Shown here: positions 17,401 to 29,400 of the stretch, piece by piece | How the letters are laid out: every line of letters starts with the position of its first letter | How positions within the stretch are numbered: position 1 is the first letter of the stretch | NCBI RefSeq assembly: GCF_902806685.2 | Contig: NC_048546.1 | Location: forward strand, 14,307,891-14,371,890 | Length of the DNA: 64,000 bases | Direction of reading: 5' to 3' | Source of the DNA: Maniola hyperantus | Lineage: Eukaryota; Arthropoda; Insecta; Lepidoptera; Nymphalidae | Program-made: the position numbers and the translations under genes | The notes under the pieces: generated by a model | The model's input: the letters and a program-made list of their open reading frames with translations, nothing else | Told to the model about the DNA's origin: nothing | Databases searched by the model: none

Positions 17401-20400
17401 GCTATTCACGAATTGTTCTAGTATCCACTGCTGGAACAGCGTGGTATTTGGACACGAGTAGCTGAATTGCTGGCCTAGGCTGTCGCACATGTGGTACATC
17501 TGAGATTACTTACCAATGAGCAGGTTGGCGTCATAGTCGCTCTCGGAGTTGGTCCAGTTGACCATGTACCAATGGTCACACACCAGCATCCGCTGCTGGA
17601 ACAGCGTCGTGTTGGGACACGAGTAGCTAAACTGCCGGCCTAGGCCGTCGCACATGTGGTACACCTGAGATTACGTACCAATAAGCAGATTAGCATCATA
17701 GTCGCTCTCGGAGTTGGTGCAGTTGACCATGTACCAATGGTCACACACCAGCATCCGCTGCTGGAACAGCGTTGTGTTTGGACACGAGTAGCTGAACTGC
17801 CTGCCTAGACCGTCGCACATATGGTACACCTGGAACCGAAAGAAGTTTATCTATAGAGTACAGTCAAAGTCTCCCACTAAGTGACGCTGGCTACTCAAAA
17901 AGCTTTAACCCCCACAACAACTGGAAAGTAAAAAATTCTCGCACACGAAGGGTTCCGCACCATCGTAATGGAAGAACACTTTTTATTTGTATTTTTTAAC
18001 TAGGTGATCCCCGCGACTTCATCCGCGTGGAAACAGGTTTTTTTAAAATCCCGTGGGAACTCTGATTTTCCGGGATAAAAAGTAGCCTATGTCACTCTCC
18101 AGGTCTTTATCTATACCTATGCAAAAATCACGTCGGTCCGTAGCTCCGTTGCCGTGATTGAAGGACACACCAACAAACCAATAAACCAAAAAACAAGCAT
18201 TTAAATAAGGGTACTGATTTTCACAGTGGGCATTTTGAAACTTTTACGAGCAGTTTACCAGATTTGCAACGCAACTCACCAGTACCCGTAGTACAAGATT
18301 TTACGTCTCCCCAAACCAAACCAAATTCGAGAGTCGATATACTTCCCCGTTACAGTAAACTGGATCTTAAATGCCTTGTTTTAAAGCTCAAGTTTGTCTA
18401 CACTTCTACAGCCAGCGCTCCAAGCGGAAACATTGCGAAATTAAAATCAGTGGCATTGAATATTTGACTTCAATTCAAAGCTGTTTAGGTCCATTTTACT
18501 GTAACGCGGAAGTATTTCGACTCTCGAATTTGGTTTCGTTTGGTGAGACGTAAAATCTTGTATTACGGGTACAGATTCTCAACTCAACAAATTCGCAAGT
18601 CGCCAACAATAAAATTAAATTAATTTCCATTATTTGTTATTACAAACACGCTAAGTATAAGTAGGTAACATCCTCCACGATTATGTACATTATAATTATA
18701 TGTGTACATTACAGCACTTGTGTGTGTGTGGGTACGTAGGAAGCTGGTGGTTATGTATGCTCGCCATTCGACGCTAATTAGAGGAGCATCATTAAATGCT
18801 AATTTGTTGGTGTCTAGGGTTCCTCATCTGTCTGTATTATGTAAATATCACTACCCATATTATAAATGCGAAAGTGTGTATGTTTGTTTGTTGGTTTATT
18901 GGTTTGTTGAACGCAACGGAGCAACGGATCGAGCATGGGTATAGTTTAAGACCTGGAGCGTGACATAGGCTACTTTGATCTCGGAAAATCAAAGAGCTCC
19001 CACGGAATTTTGAGAAATCTAAATACAAAAGTACATCAGCTAGTTAATGGATATTATAAATATTACAAAATATTTTGTTTTAAAAAACCGGCCAAGTGCG
19101 AGTCAGGCTCGCGCAATGAGGGTTCCGTACTACAGTCGTATTTTTTCGACATTTTGCACGATAATTCAAAAACTGTGATGCATAAAAATAAATAAAAATC
19201 TGTTTTAGAATGTACAGGTGAAGACCTTTCACATGATACCCCACTTGATATAGTTATCTCACTTCGAAAGTTGAAAATACCAATTATTAGTTCATGACCA
19301 CAATTTTAATTTTTTTTTGTGTGATCTAACCCTAAATTCACGGTTTTCAGATTTTTCCCCAAATGTCAGCTATAAGATCTACCTACCTTCCAAATTTCAT
19401 GATTCTAGGTCAATGGGAAGTACCCCGTAGGTTTCTTGACAGACAGACAGACGGACAGACAGACAGACAGACAACAAAGTGATCCTATAAGAGTTCCGTT
19501 TTTCCTTTTGAGGTAAGGAACCCTAAAAATACCAACCCTACTTACCTACTTCAATAATATACCTACCTATTAGGTGTACCTACATATTATCTACGGAACC
19601 TCTATGAGCAACTGGGATTCTGACATGATGTTTTATTGTTTGTACTTAATGGATTTTATACACGCAATTGATACATTCTATTATATTGTGTATTATACTT
19701 ACCTACAAAAAAAAACATTGTAGGCACTTAGTTTTTTTTACAAATAGTGCCTATTTAATATTTGTACCGCAAATCATCAGTTAAAGAGACGCAATTGCAT
19801 CAGAAAACAATTATTTGGAAACCGTATCTAATGGTAATAGACCTTTTGGCATACAATAAAGAAAAAGGTTACTTATTTCTTTGATATTGCTGTAATAAAC
19901 GTGGAAAAGTTACAGTAAGTATAGTTATAAAATGTAAGCTACATTGCCATTGCTCAGTTTTTTTTTTTTTGTAAAAGATGATTGTTTAGGAATAGTCAAA
20001 TTAATAGAAGTAAAAGAAGAAAGAAAGAATTTATTATTGTAATACCAAAATGCTAGAATCCAAAGATTATAATAGAGATTATTTAAAAAAAACCGGCCAA
20101 GTGGGAGTCAGGCTCGCGCAACGAGGGTTCCGTACTACAGACGTATTTTTTGGACATTTTGCACGATAATTCAAAACCTATTATGCATAAAAATAAATAT
20201 GTAGGCGTGTCAATGTTATAATAGGTTTTACTGTCATAGATTCCGTGAAAAGAAACGTTGCATGAAGGAAGCTTTACTCTGTGAAAAGAAGCCATCTTGG
20301 ATTAGCCGGCAGAGTTGGATTTTGACAGACGCGCGTAGGTTGTCTGATTCAGAATTCACTCTAGCCTTTTTATTAGAATTCAGATTAGCTTAGGTAATTC

Positions 20401-23400
20401 GAGATAGGTAGCTTTTAGCGTGAATAATAATGATCGTGATATTTAATTCTGTGATTGTGATAATGTAGAATGTTTGTGTTAAATCGTAACCTTAAAGTAA
20501 TTCTAACCTTTAATGCTATCCGGTGACTTTGTCTGCAAAGCACTATTAATAATGTTCGCGTAGTTGTTAGACGAATATGGAATATTAATTATATTGGTGA
20601 ATATTAGAGTAATTCGTGAGTTAACGGTTGGCTCAGTGGATAGATTATTATAATGACATCCGTTAGGGTTATTTCTGCAAACGCTAGTAATTTAGAGTGT
20701 AATTGGAGATATACCGGCAGTTGAGATAATAATTAGTTTAAAGTGATAGTTTAGTGTGATAGTAATTTGCAGTTAACTTTGATAGTACCCGCTTTAGAAA
20801 CGTATAACCCGTTTGGTTAAGAATCATTGATGACTCTTGTGTAGGGTAGACACTACCCTACACAAGAGGTAGGGTGATCAGACAATGAGTTTCCCATTAG
20901 ATCGAATAGCTTGCATTCTGGTGGTTTCGAGGAAACCGGGCACGAGCTGGCGATCCCTTGAGTGGGATTCGCGTAGGTATAGTGTGGCGATTGCATACCT
21001 GGATGAATAGTGTTCGAGGCGCCGTAGCGCACGATGCTATGGCATTCGGTATGTAGACGCGCATAGAGTGGATAAGGTAGAGCTATTGTGATATTGCGAG
21101 TTAGTAAAGAGGAGTCAATAATATGATCTGGTTTAGATAGTGAGTGTCAATGCAATGATTATTTTAAGAGTGTTCATGAAGTTGAGATTGATGATTGAGC
21201 TAGTCGCCACGCGAGTTTCTTGCTGGCTCTTCTCGCGGTAGGCTGTAGCATTACGAACCAGTGGTAGATTGTCTTTAGATGATCAGATAAAGAAATGGCT
21301 AGTGATTCAGAGGTTGCAATAGCAATTGTGCCCTAATCACATGATGCGATGATGCTATGATGATGCTATAATGATGATGATGATGATGTTGAGATTAGGT
21401 TAGAGTGAGGTGAGGGGTCGCTGTGAGGGGTGGTTGGAGGCGACCTAGGTAGGGTTAGGTTAGGTTTACCTCGTTACCTTGCGTTGATAGTTTCCCTGTG
21501 CTATACGTGAGAGTTTCCATGATAATAATTGAGGATAGTCCATGTAATTTGATAACACAAGAATATCGTTAGTTTACATATGCGGCCTGGTTCATTTTAA
21601 GAAAGTAAATCCCGACTCATCCAATAGGTTGTTTAAAGTGCTGAGAACTAATTGTAAAGATCATTGATTAAAGTACCTAGTGGTTAATTACTACGTTCTG
21701 ATACGTTCTGATGTCGGCTGAGGATTAATAATAATAATTATCGGTCATTCTCCTTCCTATTTCTGATGTACGTGACTAGCGCGCCTACAAATATTAATTC
21801 ATGACCACAATTTTTGTTTGTGTGATGTAACCACAAATTCAATGTTTTCAGATTTTTCCCCGAATGTCTGCTTTAAGACCTAACTACCTGCCAAATTTCA
21901 TGATTCTAGGTCAACGGGAAGTACCCTGTAGGTTTCTTGACAGACAGACAACAAAGTGATCCTATAAGGGTTCCGTTTTTCCTTTTGAGGCACGGAACCC
22001 TAAAAAAGAAACATATCGGAAAAGGCACCGTTGAAGAACCTTTTTGGGATGTTGGTGGGAGAAGGCAGAGACGATGGACACCGTAAAAAGGGTTGAGTCT
22101 AAAAGTTGTACTACAGGCAATGGAAAAAAATATAAGTGTCATATTGAATTAATACAGTGTATTTAATTATTATTTGGAGTTTTATTTAGGTGTTTCTTAT
22201 AAGATACTGAGTTTAGTTAGTTACCTCCCGATGAATGATGAAGGCTTAAGTGATTGCCCAATTAAGAAACTACTAAACTACTTTTTACAAGCAAGGTCTT
22301 AATGTTAATTATTTCTGGTCATCTTAATTATGTTTTTTTGATAGTTTTTATGGTTCCGTACCAAAATGGTAAAACAGGAAACCTTATGGTGCGGCTAATT
22401 CTGTCGGTCTGTCTGGTACCTGTTACACCTACTTATCTCAGTAACTACTAACCTAAACTAACGCTATCGACTTGAAGCCCATACTAATATTATTATTAGT
22501 GTCTGTCTGTCTGTATGCTAGTTTGTCACGGTCCAACAGTTCAACCAATTTTGATGAAATTTGGCACAGAGTTAGCTTCTATCCCGGTGACGAACAGTCG
22601 GACATGGGCTACTTTTTATCCCGAAAAATCAAAGAGTTCCCAAAGGGATTCTTAAAGGTCCCCGATTTAACCGATTTTTATCAGAGGTAGCAAAATTAGC
22701 AAGGATGCAAGATGCAAGGTCCCCCCACAGCTGTTTAGCCCGGAAAATCTAAGTCTGCTAAATAATTATCTAAATAATAAAAGGAAAAGGTGACTGACTG
22801 ACTGACTGACTGACTGACTGACTGATCTATCAACGCACAGCTCAAACTACTGGACGGATCGGGCTGAAATTTGGCATGCAGATAGATATTATTATGACAA
22901 GACATCCGCTAAGAAAGGATTTTTGAAAATTCAATCCCTAAGGGGGTAAAATAGGGGTTTGAAATTTGTATAGTCCACGCGGACGAAGTCGCAAGCATAA
23001 GCTAGTCTAATCTATTTTTATTGTTCGTGTAATTTTGTATGACGTTTGATGATCGTTTATAAAGACGTTATACTGATTCTATTGTTATAATAACTTCATG
23101 TTTAAATTAGTTTCTTACTGATTTATACGCCACGATCACGATTGCTATTTATGTGAACTTTGAAGCGGTCAAATTGAAGTTTGCTCTGTATTTTTTAGGG
23201 TTCCGTACCTCGAAAGAAAAAAAGGAACCCTTATAGGATCACTTCGTTGTCTATCATATCAGTCAAGAAACCTATAGGGTACTTCCCGTTGACTTAAAAT
23301 CTTGAATTTTGCAGGTAGCTATTATGACATGGACATTATTAGACATAGACACTAACGGAATGGTGCAGCGATGACTAGCATCACAAATAATTAATGTTAA

Positions 23401-26400
23401 TTTAAATTAAATCAGTACCCTTATTATAAATGCGAAAGTGTGTTTGTTTGTTGGTTTGTTGTTTTATTGGTTTGTTGGTTTGTTGGTTTGTTGGTTTGTT
23501 GGTTTGTCCTTCAATCACGTCGCAATGGTGCAACGGATTGACGTGATTATTGCATGGGTATAGATAAAGACCTGGAGATCTGTTTCCACGCGGATGAAGT
23601 CGCGGGCATCAGCTAGTTAGATGATAATAAGATGATAAGATGTAGGTTTAGTACTAACATAGACACTAAGATTTGTACTAGGTACTAACAATATTGAGTC
23701 CTTGTTGCTCGAAATAAAAAGTTTATTATTATTACTAGCTGATGCCCGCGACTTCGTACGCGTGAATTTAGGTTTTTAAAAATCCCGTAGGAACTCTTTG
23801 ATTTCCCGGGATATAAAGTAGCCTATGTCTAGGTCTTTAACTATACCCATGCAAATCACGTCGATCCGTTGCTCCGTTGCGACGTGATTGAAGGACAAAC
23901 CAACAAACCAATACACCAACAAACAAACACACTTTCGCATTTATAATATGGATACTGATTTTCATATAATATTTGACTTAAGTGAAGATACGCTTTGTTA
24001 TACTTATCAAGGTCTGTGGATCTCTACCTCATTCCAAGTTAAATGAAACGAGCATCGATATAAATGACAAGATATGCCCAAGCGAACAAAATTTTTCACG
24101 GTTTTGGAACCAAATAAATCAGCGCCACCTCTTAGAAACGAACGACCCGTTTGAAATCCAGACGTCACTGAGGTTGCATTGGTGCTAAATAAACATTTTA
24201 CGACCAATTTTACGAGAAGGCAACCCACTGTAATACAGTGTTTACTAGTACAGGGGTTGCTGAACGTTTCGCGTAGCACTATATCACTTTTATATTACGA
24301 TACTGTTATTAAATACACAATTGAGATGTTTCTATTCGTTTTATTTCATTAATTAACAAAGTTCACAAAGTTCCTTAACCCACACATGACATTTTTGACA
24401 TAAGCAAAAACTTTTTACATTTGATATTTTTCACTCGCCTTACGGCTCTGGGTTCTAGCTATGAGTTTATTAACATAGTCCGACATGCCGCCCACCAAGG
24501 ACACCTAAGGTGTCCTTAAATTCACAATCATCAGATACATAAGAGAAGATAAGAAAACAACAAAATACATAGATAAATCTAAAAACATGAAACTTTAACT
24601 AAATTGAATGAAAACACAATGAACCTTCACAAGCAATCACAATACAATTCATTTTAGTTAGTCTGTTACTGGCAAAACGCACAATTTTGAAACAGGTCTT
24701 TTAAATTTAGATCCTTTACACTTCAAAGTTACTACTCTAGTTATTTGATCTGGACCAGGGTGTTTAGACTCTATTCTACCAAGTAACCATTTGGACGGAG
24801 GGAGATCATCTTCCTTCACTAAAACAATGTCACCTACATTAGGCTCGGGAATAATCTTAGTCCATTTATATCTATTATGTAGAGTACTAAGATACTCCTG
24901 AGACCACTTTCGCCAAAACTGCTGAACCATTTTTTGTGTCATCTGCCACCTTCTTAAATTACTGACTTTACAGTTTTCATATTTATGATCCGGCACGGTC
25001 AGTAGGGGTTCACCAATCAAGAAATGACCTGGAGTCAGGGGCGAGGAGTCTGCTTGATTTGATGGCAACCTATACATGGGGCGAGAATTGAGGCATGCCT
25101 CAATTTGCGCCAGAACAGTAGATAACTCTTCAAAAGTCAAAGTGCTTCCGTCCAGAACCCGTTTTAGATGGTACTTCGTGGAGCGCACTCCTCCCTCCCA
25201 TAATCCCCCAAAATTTGGAGCCCGTGGGGGAATGAAATGCCACTCCGTGCCATTGTTAGCTAGAGACGCAGCAACTTCACTCATCACCGTGGAATCTTCT
25301 GCCTGAAACAATTTACGCAGCTCTTTGGCAGCTTTGACAAAATTCGTACCATTATCGCTCCAAACTTCCTGGCAATTTCCTCGGCGCGCCACAAATCGTC
25401 TAAATGCGGCCAGGAAACCTTCACTGGTTAAATCTGTAACCGCCTCCAGATGAATCGCCTTTGTAGACATGCAAATAAAAAGGCAAATGTATCCCTTATA
25501 ACTTTTGCAACCTCTACCCTTTGACATCCTGATATTCACAGGGCCGGCGTAGTCCACACCACTCTTACTAAAAGGCCGACTTGGTTGGACTCTCGAACTT
25601 GGTAGTTCTCCCATAAAAGGATGTTGGTGAGAGGAACTATATCGAGTGCATCTAAGACATTTCTTAATGTGTTGCCGTACTAAACCTTTAGCATTTATAA
25701 TCCAAAACTTTGAGCGAATGTAATTTAACGTTAACTGTGGACCTCCATGCAGTGTCTCTTCATGTGCGTTGGCCACTATAAGCTTGGATATATGATGTCC
25801 ATAAGGTAGGATGATTGGATGTTTGGTGTCATAATCCTCCCTACTTTGTTGAATACGTCCTCTAACTCTCATAACTCCGTCCTTGTCCAAAAGGGGACAC
25901 AAGGAAAAGGTATTACTGGATCTCTTTACAGATTTATCTTTAAGTAATTGAGTTATTTCTTCTTGAAAAGCACTTGCTTGACACTGCTTTATGCACATTG
26001 TGGTAGCCTCGTCTAGTTCCCTTGCTGTAAGATGAGTTGAAAATTGTGTATTTTTATTCCTCAATTTTGAGATAAATCTTTTACAATACGCTATGACTCT
26101 GATTAACTTCTTCAATGAAGAGTATTTATCCCACACTGCCATAGGTTGAACTGTATCCGCAGTTACCATGTGTGACTTAACTTGCTTTTCTTCCAAGTGA
26201 GTGTCTGTAGTAACATTACTAGAAACTGGAATACTATCCTCCCGCAGCCACTGAGGTCCCTGCATCCAAAATTGCTGTTGACTCATCAATTCTTCTGGAG
26301 TAAGACCCCGAGAAGCCATGTCTGCAGGATTATCTCCAGACTGCACGTGGCTCCACTGATCATTGTTGAGTACATTTAAAATCTCGGTGACTCTGTTGGC

Positions 26401-29400
26401 TACAAATGTCTTCCAACGGTTTGGTTCTCCTTTCAACCAGGCCAAAACAATTGTTGAATCAGTCCATGCAAACAATTTCGCTTGGGGTATATTAAGCACC
26501 GTGGACACTTCTGAAAGTAACTTAGCAAGTAACACCGCACCGCAAAGCTCCAAGCGTGGTGTCGAAACTTGCTTCACCGGCGCCACCTTGGTTCGTGCTG
26601 CTACTAACTGTACGTCATGAACACCGGCTTCATCAACCACTCTCAGGTAAGTTACTGCTGCATAGGCACTATTGGAGGCGTCACAGAATCCATGAAGTTC
26701 GACGCTTGCAGAGTCACAAACACCAATCCATCTAGAAATTTCAAAACTGTTCAATAAAGGTAAGCTGGTTCTGTATTTAATCCATTCATCTAAAAGACTC
26801 CGTGGTACTTCCTCATCCCATGAAAGACCTTTCAGCCACAGCTTCTGCATATATATCTTCGCTTGAATAACAACCGGAGCGATCCAACCCAATGGATCAT
26901 ATAGGCGAGATATATCAGATAAAATAACTCGTTTAGTTACTGACTTGGGTTGCTTCGGTAAATTTACCGTGTATTGAAAAATATCCTTAGTAGCATTCCA
27001 AGAGAGACCTAAAATTTTTACCACTTCATCATTTGTGTTGAAACTTTTAGTTATTTTCGCATTACTATGAATAAGCTCCATTAATTTAGAGCTATTACTC
27101 ATCCATTTCTGAAGCTCAAATCCTCCCTTTCGCAAAAGACCAACCATCTGATGATAGATTTCCAAAGCTTCCTCATCATTTTTGCAACCCGATAGACAGT
27201 CGTCCATATAAAAGTCTTTTGCTACGATTTCAGCTGCCAGGGGAAAGGCGTGACCTTCATCTTTTGCAATTTGTTGAAGAGTCTTAACCGCTAGATACGG
27301 TGCTGATGCTACTCCGAATGTGACTCTTAACATCCTATAGATTCCTATGTCACTGTCCGGTTTCTCGCGCCATAACAAGCGCTGATAGTCGGTGTCTGCC
27401 TTATCAACCAAAATTTGGCGATACATCTTGATAACATCAGCCGTGAAACAGATAACATGAGTCCTCCACCTCATGATGAGGTGGCGCAAGTCTGGTTGTA
27501 ATCTAGGACCCACTAACAAGTCATCGTTTAATGATTTTCCATGGATTCCCTTGCAGGCAGCGTCAAAAACTATTCTAACCTTAGAAGTAGTTTTGTCATT
27601 CCGAATCACCGCATGATGAGGCAAATAAACACAGTTAGGCTTTTCTATTTCTGCCTCTTCAGTAATACGCTCCATGTGATTTGAGTTTATATAATCATTC
27701 ATTGCTTTAGTGTATTCTTCCTTCAAGAAGTGTTTTTTCTCAAATTTCTTCTCTAAAGACTTTAATCTTCTCTCCGCAATACTCTTAAATTCTCCATACT
27801 GACTCTTTGGATCTGCTTCCCTAAAAGGTAGCTTAACACAGTAACGACCACTGCCATCCCTAGTAGTTCTTGAACTGTAATACGCTTCACACATCTCATC
27901 TTCTTTCGACATCAGCTCCTTCGGTACCTCAGTCTCGAGCTCCCAGAACCTACGAAGTAATGTATTAATAGAGTCATCTTGAATGTGCATACTGATAATA
28001 TTATTGAAGCAATTATCTGGTGAGTCTAACACACGACCAGATAGAATCCAACCGAACAATGTATTTTGAGCAGTCAAGGTGCCCTCTGGATTCCTCCTCA
28101 AACCATCAACTAGAATTTGACCGTAAATCTCTGCCCCCAACAACACATCTATTCCTTGAGGCTTTCCGTAGTCCGGATCAGCTAATGGTAAGTGTAACAT
28201 TTCAGGCCAATCAGTAATTTTAATCTGGTATGCAGGTAATGTGGATGACAATTTTGTTAAAACATAAGCTTGAATATTAAAATTACATGAGTTATGAATA
28301 GACTGTATTTTAAAAGTAACCATATATTTGATTTCCATACTAAGTTGATCTCCCCCCAGACCTGAAACTAAACCCTTGACAGGTTGTTTTCGGAGCCCCA
28401 ATAATTGTACCGCATGCTCTGAAATGAATGAGGCCTGAGAACCCTGATCCAGTAACGCCCTAAGTGTATAACTACTTCTACGACAATCAACCTTAATTAT
28501 AGCCGTAGCCAGCATTACATGGCCAGTTAAACAGTTTGAATTGTTAGCAAAATGTGTAGCGATTTTAGTAATGTCCTGCTCACTTCCCTTTGTATCACTT
28601 TGTTCCATAGAAACATCTTGTGGCACTGCCTCGAGCCCGCCACTCGTGCTTGCAGCCTTAGTGGCACAGCTCGTAGTCCCTTCAGGGTGTAAAAGCGAGT
28701 GATGTCGACGGGAGCACCGCTTACAAACTGTGTTTCTTCTGCACCGATAAACCGGGTGATTATCCCCCAAACAATTGAAACAAAGCCTCTTCTTTTCCAC
28801 AAATTCCCGCCGTGCTGTGTAACCCGTCTTACTAAATTCCTTGCACTGATACAATAAATGATTTTCTAAGCAGAAGGGGCATTGTGTAGCTGTAACCGTA
28901 AATGCCTTTGGTTTCTCTTTGGTGTTCTCCCTTCTCACTGGCTCTAAAAACTCAAGCGCTCTGAATCTAGACTCCAGAAATGATTTGAATTCCACAAGTG
29001 TAGGTAAAACATCTGAATGATTACTAATTTTCTGTTCCCATTGTTTTCTAGATTCAGTGTCTAACTTTAGCGCAGTGAGATGAATGATAAGTATATCCCA
29101 AGAAGAAACATCCACTCCAATATTTGAAAGTGCATTAAGACAGTCGCTTGTTGTATCTAGTATTTGCTTCACCCCGTGTGAGGATTCCGTTGAGCATGCC
29201 TTTTGTCCCACTAATCTAGTTAATATGCTATTAGCTATGTATCGCTTATTGTTATATCTTGATTTTAGTAGTGTCCAACATTGTTCATAGTTGCTCGCTG
29301 TAATGGGTATATGCCGCAGTAGTTGTTCCGCTTCATTAGAAAGGTGTGTTTTCAAGTAATGTAACCTCTCTACGTCAGTTAATGATGAATTTTCATGAAT

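Noticed and set aside
21450..21475. TTAGG telomere-like repeat
   Set aside because: Only two units within a larger element; too short to mean an interstitial telomere.
24486..24657. Possible envelope or extra gene downstream of gag-pol
   Set aside because: Only about 170 bp with no open frame between the stop codon and the 3' LTR; the element is a plain BEL/Pao without env.
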